Below, piece by piece: positions 53,873-62,604 of a DNA stretch of 64,000 bases. The position numbers and the translations under genes are program-made. The notes beneath the pieces are model-generated. The model had not been told where the DNA came from and searched no databases. It was given only the letters and a program-made list of their open reading frames with translations. Every line of letters begins with the position of its first letter. Position 1 is the stretch's first letter. The DNA is from Pedobacter sp. Leaf194 (GTDB lineage: Bacteria; Bacteroidota; Bacteroidia; Sphingobacteriales; Sphingobacteriaceae), in assembly GCF_001423945.1 (NCBI RefSeq), contig NZ_LMPU01000008.1:549013-613012 (forward strand), read 5' to 3'.

Positions 53873-54204
53873 TTAAAGGTTAATTTTTGGGGACGATAAT
53901 TTAGTAAGTTAAAGCTAACTTTACAGGAAATAAATATATAAATTATTTATTTACAGGATGAATTTTTTAGGCGTTAAGGAAATCAGGCAATTACGCCTTC
54001 TTTCCATGCCTCTCACCAGAATAAAAATCCCTTATTTTGATATTTGTTTTAAACCAATAAAAGAAAATAGATATCAATGAACCAAGTCATCAATCCAAAA
54101 CCATTAACACGCCGAATTTATGTTTAAATTGTTACAGGACTTAAAGCCCGTAGTGCGAAAAAATTCGGTTAATTCGATACATTAGCCTTCCAAATTATTC
54201 TGGC
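53873..54204. other. 332-bp intergenic region with a palindrome between direct repeats
   Basis: No gene is supported. A 9-bp inverted repeat, AAATAAATA (53929-53937) and TATTTATTT (53945-53953), is overlapped on each side by the direct repeat TTTACAGGA (53921-53929 and 53951-53959), exactly 30 bases apart. The rest is AT-rich without a clear TAnnTTTG promoter for either divergent gene. Confidence 0.6.
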
Positions 54205-55551
54205 ATGAAAAAATTATTTATACTCTTCTTTTTTAGTGCATTAACACTTTCATTAACAGCACAAACAACCGTTAACCGCAATGCTGATATTGAAACCATG
54301 GTTAAAACGGTAAACGCAGACTCCTTAAAATCATACATCACCAAAATGGTGTCGTTTGGAACGAGAAGTACGATAAGCGACACAAAAAGCAAAAGCAAAG
54401 GAATTGGTGCCGCCAGAAACTGGGTGGTAAGTAAGTTTAGTCAGTTTGCTAAGCAAGGCGATGGAAGATTAACCGCTTTTTTAGATACGGTTACCATTAA
54501 GCCTGACGGAAAACGTGTTGACCAGCAAATCGTTTTGGGAAACGCAGTAGCCATCTTAAAAGGAACAAATCCGGAAGATAAAAGGGTTTTCGTAGTAAGC
54601 GGGCATTTAGACAGTCGCGTTACCGACGTGATGAACCGCGTTAGTGATGCACCGGGGGCAAATGATGATGGAAGTGGTGTGGCTGGCGTGATCGAGGCCG
54701 CCCGCATTATGAGCCGGTTCAAATTCGGTGCAACCATTATTTTTGTTGCAGTAAGTGGTGAGGAACAATCGCTACTTGGCTCGGGTTTTATGGCTGCCAA
54801 AGCGAAAAAAGAAGGTTGGAATATAGAAGCCATGTTAAACAACGACATGATTGGAAGCAACAATGCAAGCGAAACTCAAATTATAGACAATACCAAGCTC
54901 AGGGTTTTTAGTGAAGGCTTACCAAGCTTCGAGTTGGACAAGAATGCGAAAAACATTCGCCAGCTGGGCCTGGAAAACGACGGCAAAAGCCGGCAGCTGG
55001 CACGCTATGTAAAAGAAATCGGCGAGCGATATGTAGACCATTTAGAAGTTAAGCTAATTTACCGTAACGACAGGTTTCTTCGCGGCGGCGACCATACACC
55101 ATTTGTTGAAAACGGATTTGCTGCCGTTAGATTAACCGAAATGAACGAAAATTTTGATCACCAGCATCAGGATTTAAGAACTGAAAAAGGTGTAAAATAT
55201 GGCGACTTAATCGAATTTATGGACTTTGAATATTTAAGAAAAAATACAGCAGTAAATATCGCCGTACTTGCCAATCTTGCAAAAGCACCAATGGTTCCGG
55301 CAGAGGTAAAAGTTGACGTAAAAAACCTAAGCAACTCCACATTTTTGTATTGGAAATCGCCGGCGGCTGGCGTTAAAGGCTTTTTCGTCTTAATGCGTGA
55401 AACAAGTAGTCCTGTTTGGGAAAAGAAATTCTTTACTACCGCTAAAGAGTTGCGTTTGCCTTATAGCAAAGACAATTATTTATTTGCGGTGCAAAGTGTA
55501 GGTATTGATGATAGTGAGAGTTTACCTGTGGTGCCTACCGTGGGCCGATAG
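54205..55551 (+). CDS. Secreted M28-family metallopeptidase
   Basis: 448 residues with signal peptide MKKLFILFFFSALTLSLTAQ. The co-catalytic di-zinc ligands of M28 are in order: His in VVSGHLDSR, the bridging Asp in PGANDDGSGVAG, Glu-Glu in AVSGEEQSLLGSG, Asp in MLNNDMIGSN, and His in GGDHTPFVENG. A C-terminal segment (about 365-445; VDVKNLSNSTFLYWKSPAAG) resembles a fibronectin-type domain. It is an aminopeptidase acting in the periplasm or outside the cell. It is not adjacent to the peptidase pair of the Hyp cluster but could contribute amino acids. Confidence 0.94.
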   Translation: MKKLFILFFFSALTLSLTAQTTVNRNADIETMVKTVNADSLKSYITKMVSFGTRSTISDTKSKSKGIGAARNWVVSKFSQFAKQGDGRLTAFLDTVTIKPDGKRVDQQIVLGNAVAILKGTNPEDKRVFVVSGHLDSRVTDVMNRVSDAPGANDDGSGVAGVIEAARIMSRFKFGATIIFVAVSGEEQSLLGSGFMAAKAKKEGWNIEAMLNNDMIGSNNASETQIIDNTKLRVFSEGLPSFELDKNAKNIRQLGLENDGKSRQLARYVKEIGERYVDHLEVKLIYRNDRFLRGGDHTPFVENGFAAVRLTEMNENFDHQHQDLRTEKGVKYGDLIEFMDFEYLRKNTAVNIAVLANLAKAPMVPAEVKVDVKNLSNSTFLYWKSPAAGVKGFFVLMRETSSPVWEKKFFTTAKELRLPYSKDNYLFAVQSVGIDDSESLPVVPTVGR

Positions 55552-55590
55552 CTGGAACATTTGCATTTTACCGTCGTTTCACTTCAAATT

Positions 55591-56064
55591 ATGAAATTCA
55601 AACCCTTAGCTTTTATCCTAAATATTGCCCTAACTTTGAGTATTGGCGCATTAGGCGGTTGGGCGACTGCAAAGTCGGTTCAAACCTGGTACCCAACACT
55701 TAACAAGCCTTCTTTTAATCCGCCAAACTGGTTATTTGCCCCGGTATGGACATCACTCTACCTTTTAATGGGCATAGCTGCATACCTAGTTTGGATAAAA
55801 AGGGATACAATAACACATTTTCCACGCACTGTAGCCATTTACCTTATTCAGTTAATCCTCAATCTGGCCTGGTCATTTATATTTTTTTATCTACACGAAA
55901 TCGGTTTCGCCTTATTCGAAATACTAATTTTATTGGTTGTTATTATTGTAAATGCCTTAATGTTCTATAAAATTAATAAATGGGCGGGGCTAATATTCAT
56001 TCTCTACATCCTTTGGGTAAGTTTTGCATCATTTTTAACATATAACATTTTCTTACTGAACTAA
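55591..56064 (+). CDS. tspO: TspO/MBR-family membrane protein
   Basis: 157 residues with about five transmembrane helices. The start at ATG 55591 is chosen; the longer frame begins with TTG and adds ten non-hydrophobic residues. Conserved features are GALGGWATA, the WYPTLNKPSFNPPNWLFAPV loop, WTSLYLLMGIAAYLVW, and LNLAWSFIFFYLHEIGFALF. TspO proteins bind porphyrins and related tetrapyrroles and influence stress responses. It lies 39 bases after the M28 peptidase gene on the same strand. Confidence 0.95.
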   Translation: MKFKPLAFILNIALTLSIGALGGWATAKSVQTWYPTLNKPSFNPPNWLFAPVWTSLYLLMGIAAYLVWIKRDTITHFPRTVAIYLIQLILNLAWSFIFFYLHEIGFALFEILILLVVIIVNALMFYKINKWAGLIFILYILWVSFASFLTYNIFLLN

Positions 56065-56093
56065 ATTTTAAAAGAAAACCTTATTTTTAGAAT

Positions 56094-58412
56094 GTGGTAG
56101 CTTTTAAAAGATTCTTGCTGATGCTTTTGATTTTTTGCTGTGTCCAATTGCATGCGCAAAAGGTTGGCCTTGTATTCAGTGGCGGCGGCGCGAAAGGTTT
56201 AGCACATATTGGCACACTAAAAGCCCTGGAAGAAAATCACATACCGATTGATTACATTACCGGTACTTCGATGGGCGGTATTGTAGGTGCAATGTATGCT
56301 GCCGGATATTCGCCAGCGCAGATAGAAAAAATCGCCACAAGCGATGACTTTCAAAATTGGGTAAACGGCAGATACACCAGCGATTACACTTATTTTTTCG
56401 AAAAAAATGCACCCAATGCCTCTATGCTGGCAGCAAAAGTTGCTATCGATACTGGTTTCCATTTCAGTTTCCGCTCCAATCTAATAAATGATATACCACT
56501 AAATTTTGCATTCTTAGAACTTTTTTCGCAGGCATCGGCCGCATCGAAAGATAACTTCGATAATCTTTTTATTCCTTACCGATGCATGGTAGCCGATGTA
56601 CTTTCGCAAAAAAGCATAACCGTTAGCAAGGGCAGTTTGGCAGAAGCAGTGCGGGCAACCATGACTGTTCCCATTATTTACCGGCCGATAAAGCTCGATG
56701 GAAAATATGTTTTTGATGGTGGCCTGTACAATAATTTCCCGGTAGATATTATGGAAAGGGATTTCAAACCTGATTACATTATCGGCGCCAATGTTTCTTC
56801 GAAAACCTATAATGAGTATCCTAAAAATAATGATGATCGTTTGATGAATCGTTTTTTGGTATTTATGTTCCTGTCCAAATCAGACTCTACAATGGTTGGG
56901 AAAAACGGCGTCTATATCCAGCCAGATTTGACGGGCTACAGCGTTACTAATTTTACGCCGGTAGAAGATTTAATAAAAAAAGGTTACGATGCAACAATGG
57001 CCGATATGGACCGCATTAAGGCTTTGATAAGCAACCGGGTTACAGACGAAGAGCTGGAAAAAAGAAGGGCAAAATTTAACAGCAAAAAACCAGATTTAGT
57101 GTTCAGCAATATAACGGTAAGCGGCGTAAATGAGCCGCAAAAACGTTATGTAGAACGGCTTTTTAAAAGTGATAAAAAAACGTTCAACTTACAGGATATT
57201 AAACGAGGTTATTATAAGCTTGTTGCCGACCAGACTTTCGAAACCATTTACCCGAAAATTGTTTATCAACCAACAACAGATAGCTATACTTTTGAAGTTG
57301 TGGCCCAGCCGAAAAAAAGCTTTAAGCTGGATTTGGGTGGCAACATATCAACCAGGCCAATAAGCAATGTCTTTTTGGGGGTGCAATACAATTACTTAAA
57401 CCGTAAATCGTATACGTTTGGCACGAGTTTTTATTCGGGCCGTTTTTACGAATCTGTTCAGGTAAGCGGCCGAATCGATTACCCAACAAAACTGCCTTTG
57501 TTTGTGGGTGCAGAGCTTACTTACAACCACTGGAATTTTTATAACACCAGCCAGATTTTTATCGAAAACCCACGTCCTATTTATATTGAGCAGGCAGACA
57601 GAAAGATAGACCTGATGATGGGCGTTCCGCTAAATTACAATACCAAGGTTGTGCTACATTCATCGTTTATCAACAACAACGATCGTTACAGTCCTAACAA
57701 TACTTTTGCGGTAGGCGATTTCCTTGACCAAACGATTTTTAATGGTTTTAAAGGTGCTCTGAATTTAGAGAAAAACTCATTAAACCGGAAACAATACGCC
57801 AGTCGTGGGCAGCGCTTTTTACTCAGCTTCAATTTCACAACTGGAAGGGAAAACTACAATCCGGGCAACATTTTCCGAAACACTGTTCCAGCGAATACAA
57901 TTAAGCCTTCAAGTCATTTGAGGCAATGGGTTGGTGTAAAACTTACTCAGGAAAATTATTTTCTTCACCTAAAAAAATACACACTGGGTTATCTGGTCGA
58001 AGGCGTAATTTCAAATCAACCTTTGTTCAATAACTATTATTCAACATTGCTTGCCTCACCTGCATTTTACCCTTTGCAGGATAGCCGGTCATTGTTTCTG
58101 GATAAATTCAGGGCTTCTACATACGCCGCCGGAGGGTTGAAAAACGTATTCAGTTTTAGAAAAAACCTCGACATTAGGCTGGAAGGTTATCTTTTCCTCC
58201 CACATAAGGAATACGAGCTCGATAACCTGCAAGATGTTGTATACGCGAAAGCGATAACGAAGATTAGGTATGCAGGCACCGCAGGCTTAGTTTACCACAC
58301 GCCGGTTGGCCCTGTAAGTTTAAGTTATAACTTATATAACGATGCGATTAAAAGAAATGGTGTATTATTGCATATTGGCTATTTAATTTACAACAAACGT
58401 TCTATAGAATGA
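56094..58412 (+). CDS. Patatin-like phospholipase with POTRA and outer-membrane barrel (PlpD-like)
   Basis: 772 residues. A GTG start at 56094 is chosen because it yields a signal peptide with positively charged n-region (MVAFKRFLLMLLIFCCVQLHAQ); an internal ATG at 56121 would give a poor one. The patatin domain (about 24-300) has oxyanion loop GGGAKG, nucleophile elbow GTSMGG, and catalytic Asp in FDGGLYNNFP. A POTRA-like segment (about 330-410; LVFSNITVSGVNEPQKRYVE) leads to a 16-strand-type barrel to the C-terminus. This layout matches type Vd autotransporters. It shares its final ATGA with the next gene. Confidence 0.92.
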   Translation: MVAFKRFLLMLLIFCCVQLHAQKVGLVFSGGGAKGLAHIGTLKALEENHIPIDYITGTSMGGIVGAMYAAGYSPAQIEKIATSDDFQNWVNGRYTSDYTYFFEKNAPNASMLAAKVAIDTGFHFSFRSNLINDIPLNFAFLELFSQASAASKDNFDNLFIPYRCMVADVLSQKSITVSKGSLAEAVRATMTVPIIYRPIKLDGKYVFDGGLYNNFPVDIMERDFKPDYIIGANVSSKTYNEYPKNNDDRLMNRFLVFMFLSKSDSTMVGKNGVYIQPDLTGYSVTNFTPVEDLIKKGYDATMADMDRIKALISNRVTDEELEKRRAKFNSKKPDLVFSNITVSGVNEPQKRYVERLFKSDKKTFNLQDIKRGYYKLVADQTFETIYPKIVYQPTTDSYTFEVVAQPKKSFKLDLGGNISTRPISNVFLGVQYNYLNRKSYTFGTSFYSGRFYESVQVSGRIDYPTKLPLFVGAELTYNHWNFYNTSQIFIENPRPIYIEQADRKIDLMMGVPLNYNTKVVLHSSFINNNDRYSPNNTFAVGDFLDQTIFNGFKGALNLEKNSLNRKQYASRGQRFLLSFNFTTGRENYNPGNIFRNTVPANTIKPSSHLRQWVGVKLTQENYFLHLKKYTLGYLVEGVISNQPLFNNYYSTLLASPAFYPLQDSRSLFLDKFRASTYAAGGLKNVFSFRKNLDIRLEGYLFLPHKEYELDNLQDVVYAKAITKIRYAGTAGLVYHTPVGPVSLSYNLYNDAIKRNGVLLHIGYLIYNKRSIE

Positions 58413-58939
58413 AACGAGGAATTATCTTAATTTTTATTTGCCTAACAGGCTATTTCGGCTTTGCTCAAACGGCGGCCATTAATAACTTTATCGTTAAAGA
58501 AAACCTGCTAAAAAATAATAAGCTTGCAATTATTGCTGCAGATTCCCTTGATGTACCGAATGAAAATATAAACGGAATTTACACTTTCAGTGTTAGTGGT
58601 TTTACCCAAAGCTTAAAATTTAATGATGGGATTGCTGTGCTGCCGCTACCAATAGAACGTTCTACCTTCATCTACTTAAAACATCAGAACGACTCTGGCA
58701 CACACAGTAAACTGGTTTATGTTTACAAAAAAGATGCAGATTTAACACCATATCCAATCAACAGCCTTTGGTTATTCATCATCCCAATTGTACTGGTTAT
58801 TTTGGCCTTCGCATTTCGCAAGCTCATCATATTTGCAGTAATTATTTTTCTGGCTTTTGTATATTTTAATCACAGTAGTGGGTTAAATATTGCCACTTTC
58901 TTCGAAAGTATTTTTGATGGCCTGAAAAACCTGTTTTAG
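58409..58939 (+). CDS. Unknown exported protein with two C-terminal membrane segments
   Basis: 176 residues, not recognised. A signal peptide (MKRGIILIFICLTGYFGFAQ) is followed by a beta-rich periplasmic part (about 22-115; GIYTFSVSGFTQSLKFNDG) and two hydrophobic segments (LWLFIIPIVLVILAFAF; IIFAVIIFLAFVYF). It overlaps the patatin-barrel gene by 4 bases (ATGA), so translation is coupled, suggesting a shared role at the envelope. Confidence 0.7.
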   Translation: MKRGIILIFICLTGYFGFAQTAAINNFIVKENLLKNNKLAIIAADSLDVPNENINGIYTFSVSGFTQSLKFNDGIAVLPLPIERSTFIYLKHQNDSGTHSKLVYVYKKDADLTPYPINSLWLFIIPIVLVILAFAFRKLIIFAVIIFLAFVYFNHSSGLNIATFFESIFDGLKNLF

Positions 58940-59003
58940 CTAAATAAGCGGGAAGATTTTAAACGCTCTGCAATTCTAACCGAAAATTTTAAGCTTTTGC
59001 AGA

Positions 59004-61406
59004 CTAAAAAGGCATACCTATGCCAAAATTATATTGAAGAAAACGGTAGGTATCTGGGCCATGTGTTGCGTTATAAGTGTTTTTGAAATCCCTGCCGCCA
59101 GATAGAAATTTGCCGATTACCCATTGGTCGGAACCCGAGAATTGTGGATCTTTAAGCTTTAGGCCAATGTCGAATCTGAAAACAAAGTATTGTACATCGT
59201 AGCGTAAACCAATTCCGGTTCCAATTGCAAGCTGTTGCACAAGCCTGCTTAATTTAAACATCTTTTCTTCTCCATCGCTGGCATTTAAATTCCAAACATT
59301 GCCATAATCTACAAAAGCAGCGCCTTTAAGCGAGGCACCGAAAAATTTCTTGAGCAGCATATATCTGTATTCCAGGTTACCTTCAATTCGCATTTCGCCG
59401 AGTTGATCTAAACCAAAAAGTGCTTTTCTGAGTGCATTTCCAACAGAATCGGTTCCGAGCGTTTCTCTATTGTAATTACCCGGGCCAATTGTTCTGGCCT
59501 GCCAGGCTCTGATGCCGCTTGAACCACCTGCAAAAAACTTCTTTTCGAAAGGCATTCCAACCAAACGGGAATTACCGTATGCATAACCAACGCCGACGTT
59601 TAAACGGGCAACAAACTGCCGGTCGCCGCCCAAATGCTTGTAATACCTGACATCAGCCTCTGGCCTTATGTATTGAGTAAATGGCAAGCCTAAAAATTTG
59701 GCTTGCTCACCTTTGTCTATATCTACTTTTTTGCCCGAAAGATTAGAAACCAGTTGCAACATGTTCCCAGCCATGTCCATAGCACCTCTAAAGTAAATGA
59801 AGGATCTAAGCTGATTTAACTTGTCGCCATTTAAGGTATAGTTGTATTTCATGCCGAGCGTAAAATCTTTCCTGTCTAGCAATGTTGCATAATAAACATT
59901 GCTTACAAATGCACTGTCGCTAATTTTATCGCGTTCAAGGTTTCCAAACCGATACTCAAAATTTAGAGGTGTAAATGAGTGCAGTTTCGACTTGGTTTCA
60001 ACCCAATCGTAAGTAATTGAGTTGATGAAAATCCTTCGTACCGAAACATCCTTTTGTAAGGCATAAATATAACTTGTCGAAAACGTGGTATGTGGCATTC
60101 CGTTCGCACCCAAAACAGGGTTATAAAAAGGAATCATCAATCGTGGAACGCTGATGCTTGAACTTATCGAAAAATCTCGCTGATAAATATCGCTGAAAGG
60201 AGAAGCGCCATTTCCAATTCTGGATTGCAAACCGCCTTTAACCTGCAATTCGAATCGCTCTGCGCCCCTAAAAAAGTTATTATTTGTATAAGTATTGCTC
60301 AGGGTAAAGCCTACTGTACCTCCGTTAAACGGCACCTCGCCTTCTACACGATTGCTCATTACCTTCTGCGGCGTTAACAAAATTATGGGATTTATTTTGT
60401 TTGATGTACTGTCCTGATTGTAATAATCTATTTTAACATTTTTAAAGATGTTTAATTCATAGAGCCTGTCGTAGGTAAGATTTTCATTCCTTATATCATA
60501 CATTTCGCCCCTCTTCAAAAAATCATACCTGAGTATCGGGTTTCGACGGTAACGTTTAGATAAATCGGTAAAAGAAACGCCACGGGTGGTATCTCTGTTT
60601 ACATAGTTTCGAAGTGAATCCGGAAAACCATCAGGACTTGGGGCAATAATCATGTAAGTGGTGCCAATATTATATTGCTTATGGTTTCCTGATGGAGGAT
60701 TGGTTACGTTCAGCCTTAAATCAACCTTTTTCACATCAGTAGTTTCAATAACATCAAAATTTATGTAAGGTCGGAGAAAGTAAAAATATCCGTTCTCTTT
60801 CATTACCCGGTAAATCTGCTCTCTTTCATACGATAATGAATCAGAGTCATATTGCATGCCCGGGCGCAGGTGTGTAAATTTCGACTTTTCAGCATGATAA
60901 ATGCCTTTGATATTTGGTGTGTAAATCGAGTCGGAAAGTTTACCGATAAAAGATGTACGACCAGGATCTGCCTTAAACTTAACTTCTGCCTTTTTATCTT
61001 TTACTTTTATATCAGAGGTAACCTTCGCCTGAAAGTACCCCTTCCCTTTTAAAAACTTTTCTATCTGTGTTCTGGATATTTCCACCAGCGTACTATCCAG
61101 AATTGAAGGGGGCGTACCAAAAGGCTTAATATCTGTAGTTTTATAGCGGCCATCTTTGGTGTTAAACAGATTATACAGCGGAACATTAATACTAAAAGGT
61201 GATGATGGGCGAATATCTTTCTGAACATAGTTATAAGCCTGCTCTTCAAACTTGGCATCGATGCTATCGATGGTAACCTTTTTAACTATCGATTGGTAAT
61301 CAGGAATGTATTTAGTTGATGAGCAGGCCTGCATTAAAACAATAATAAATAGTAATATTGCAGGGCTTTTCAGTTTAGAACATTTAAAGGATTTGTATGC
61401 TTTCAA
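59004..61406 (-). CDS. tamL: TamL: lipid-anchored TamA-type barrel assembly factor
   Basis: 800 residues. The frame is bounded upstream by a stop, and the only usable start giving a signal peptide is TTG at 61406. A lipobox (LMQAC, Cys28) identifies it as a lipoprotein, the feature that distinguishes Bacteroidota TamL from TamA. POTRA domains (about 35-340; LVEISRTQIEKFLKGKGYFQ; EREQIYRVMKENGYFYFLRP) precede a 16-strand barrel with the BamA-family loop motif FFAGGSSGIRAWQAR and GEMRIEGNLEYRYML. It inserts outer-membrane proteins together with inner-membrane TamB, which is not in the window. Its start overlaps the divergent methyltransferase gene by 10 bases. Confidence 0.9.
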   Translation of the reverse strand: MKAYKSFKCSKLKSPAILLFIIVLMQACSSTKYIPDYQSIVKKVTIDSIDAKFEEQAYNYVQKDIRPSSPFSINVPLYNLFNTKDGRYKTTDIKPFGTPPSILDSTLVEISRTQIEKFLKGKGYFQAKVTSDIKVKDKKAEVKFKADPGRTSFIGKLSDSIYTPNIKGIYHAEKSKFTHLRPGMQYDSDSLSYEREQIYRVMKENGYFYFLRPYINFDVIETTDVKKVDLRLNVTNPPSGNHKQYNIGTTYMIIAPSPDGFPDSLRNYVNRDTTRGVSFTDLSKRYRRNPILRYDFLKRGEMYDIRNENLTYDRLYELNIFKNVKIDYYNQDSTSNKINPIILLTPQKVMSNRVEGEVPFNGGTVGFTLSNTYTNNNFFRGAERFELQVKGGLQSRIGNGASPFSDIYQRDFSISSSISVPRLMIPFYNPVLGANGMPHTTFSTSYIYALQKDVSVRRIFINSITYDWVETKSKLHSFTPLNFEYRFGNLERDKISDSAFVSNVYYATLLDRKDFTLGMKYNYTLNGDKLNQLRSFIYFRGAMDMAGNMLQLVSNLSGKKVDIDKGEQAKFLGLPFTQYIRPEADVRYYKHLGGDRQFVARLNVGVGYAYGNSRLVGMPFEKKFFAGGSSGIRAWQARTIGPGNYNRETLGTDSVGNALRKALFGLDQLGEMRIEGNLEYRYMLLKKFFGASLKGAAFVDYGNVWNLNASDGEEKMFKLSRLVQQLAIGTGIGLRYDVQYFVFRFDIGLKLKDPQFSGSDQWVIGKFLSGGRDFKNTYNATHGPDTYRFLQYNFGIGMPF

Positions 61407-62143
61407 AATCTCAGATTAGTTTTATTAAGTCGTTACATCAAAAAAAATACCGTAAAGAAAATGGATTATTTCTGGTTGAAGGTATAAAATCAATTAAAGA
61501 ATTTATACAATCTCCTTACCGCATACACACTATTTTTTACCTTAGCGAACACTCCGGTTTGTTACCCAAATTACCAGCAAATATAAACTTATTTGAGGTA
61601 AACAACGTTGAATTGGGTAAGATTAGTACTTTACAAACCCCGCAAGGTTTTTTAGCCGTTGTTCATCTACCGGAAAGTAAGCCGGCTGATTTGCAAAACC
61701 TGAGGAATCAGTTTACAATTGTGTTGGATGGCGTGCAAGACCCGGGCAATATGGGTACAATTATTAGAACCGCTGATTGGTTTGGTTTTAAAAACATTAT
61801 TTGCTCGGAAGATTGCGTAGAAGTTTTCAACCCAAAAACAGTTCAGGCAACCATGGGTTCACTTGCCCGCGTAAACGTTCATTATAATGATTTGAACGCA
61901 CTTTTAGAAAACAATCAGATTCCGGTTTTTGGTGCCTTGCTTGAGGGCGAGTCTATTTATCATACCGACTGGAAAAAGGAGGGTTTAATTATTTTAGGTA
62001 ACGAAGGGAAAGGAATTTCGGCTGATGTGATGAACAAGATTACTAAACCTGTTACCATACCGCGGTTTGGCGAGGCAGAATCGCTAAATGTTGCCGTTAG
62101 TGCTGCTATTTTTTGCTCGGAAATCGCCAGGACGCAAAATTAA
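61397..62143 (+). CDS. SpoU/TrmH-family RNA 2'-O-ribose methyltransferase
   Basis: A 248-residue SPOUT enzyme. The N-terminal substrate-binding domain (about 1-95; HQKKYRKENGLFLVEGIKSI) precedes the trefoil-knot SAM domain with the three SpoU motifs: LDGVQDPGNMGTIIRTADWF, LIILGNEGKGIS and IPRFGEAESLNVAVSAA. It methylates a 2'-hydroxyl of rRNA or tRNA; 23S rRNA is the usual target of this length class. The gene is divergent from tamL, with the two start regions sharing 10 bases. Confidence 0.93.
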   Translation: MLSKSQISFIKSLHQKKYRKENGLFLVEGIKSIKEFIQSPYRIHTIFYLSEHSGLLPKLPANINLFEVNNVELGKISTLQTPQGFLAVVHLPESKPADLQNLRNQFTIVLDGVQDPGNMGTIIRTADWFGFKNIICSEDCVEVFNPKTVQATMGSLARVNVHYNDLNALLENNQIPVFGALLEGESIYHTDWKKEGLIILGNEGKGISADVMNKITKPVTIPRFGEAESLNVAVSAAIFCSEIARTQN

Positions 62144-62166
62144 ATCGCATTAAATATTCATTTATA

Positions 62167-62197
62167 TTTGCGGGCTAACTAATAATTGCTATTTTTG
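62167..62197 (+). promoter_or_regulatory. Consensus Bacteroidota promoter for tRNA-Cys and the 56-residue protein gene
   Basis: TTTG (62167-62170), a 19-base spacer and TATTTTTG (62190-62197) match the TTTG-N19-TAnnTTTG consensus perfectly. Transcription would begin about 62203, a few bases before the tRNA. Confidence 0.8.
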
Positions 62198-62213
62198 CAG
62201 CCTTGAATTTAAG

Positions 62214-62287
62214 GGTCGAGTGGCCGAGTGGCTAGGCAGAGGTCTGCAAAACCTTCTACAGCGGTTCGAATCCGCTCTCGACCTCCA
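62214..62287 (+). tRNA. tRNA-Cys (anticodon GCA)
   Basis: It folds as a 74-nt tRNA. The acceptor is GGTCGAG pairing CTCGACC, the D stem is GCC/GGC, the anticodon stem is GAGGT/ACCTT with loop CTGCAAA (anticodon GCA), and the T loop is TTCGAAT. The discriminator is T, an identity element for Cys, and CCA (62285-62287) is encoded. Confidence 0.97.
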
Positions 62288-62321
62288 TTTGTACAAATAA
62301 AATAATTAAAAGGTTATTACC

Positions 62322-62492
62322 ATGGCAGTTACCAGATTAAAAAGAAAAGACAGAAGAAATAAAAATACAGCTCACCAAGAGGTAGATTTTTTAAAAAGAG
62401 CAACTAACGTTGAGTTAGGAAGTCGCTCTGCACAACCTAAAAACGATCAATTAGCTAAAAACAACGCTGTTTTAGCTGCTTTGGCAAAATAG
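62322..62492 (+). CDS. 56-residue basic protein downstream of tRNA-Cys
   Basis: ATG at 62322 with an AAAGG-like ribosome site (AAAAGG, 62308-62313) opens a 56-codon frame. The protein begins MAVTRLKRKDRRNKNTAHQE and ends KNNAVLAALAK. The N-terminal third is highly basic (R/K-rich, no acidic residue until Asp10), and no signal peptide or membrane segment is present. The codon pattern is consistent and an intrinsic terminator follows 25 bases after the stop. With no promoter seen in the 34-base gap after the tRNA, it is probably cotranscribed with tRNA-Cys. The function is unknown; an RNA- or ribosome-binding role is a guess from the charge. Confidence 0.82.
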   Translation: MAVTRLKRKDRRNKNTAHQEVDFLKRATNVELGSRSAQPKNDQLAKNNAVLAALAK

Positions 62493-62517
62493 TTTTAGAT
62501 TTTCTTCTAAAAAATTT

Positions 62518-62550
62518 AAGCATCCTTCTGATCAAAGGATGCTTTTTTTT
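62518..62550 (+). terminator. Intrinsic terminator after the 56-residue protein gene
   Basis: A perfect 10-bp stem, AAGCATCCTT (62518-62527) and AAGGATGCTT (62535-62544), with a 7-base loop, is followed by T residues to 62550. Confidence 0.92.
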
Positions 62551-62574
62551 GTGTTCAAAATGCTGAGAAATAAA

Positions 62575-62582
62575 TAAATTTG
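62575..62582 (+). promoter_or_regulatory. Predicted -7 element for the AlkD-like gene
   Basis: TAAATTTG fits TAnnTTTG exactly, 22 bases before the ATG at 62605. The nearest TTTG (62548-62551) has a 23-base spacer, longer than usual. Confidence 0.4.
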
Positions 62583-62604
62583 GAAACAGAAATTTTGAGC
62601 GAAT

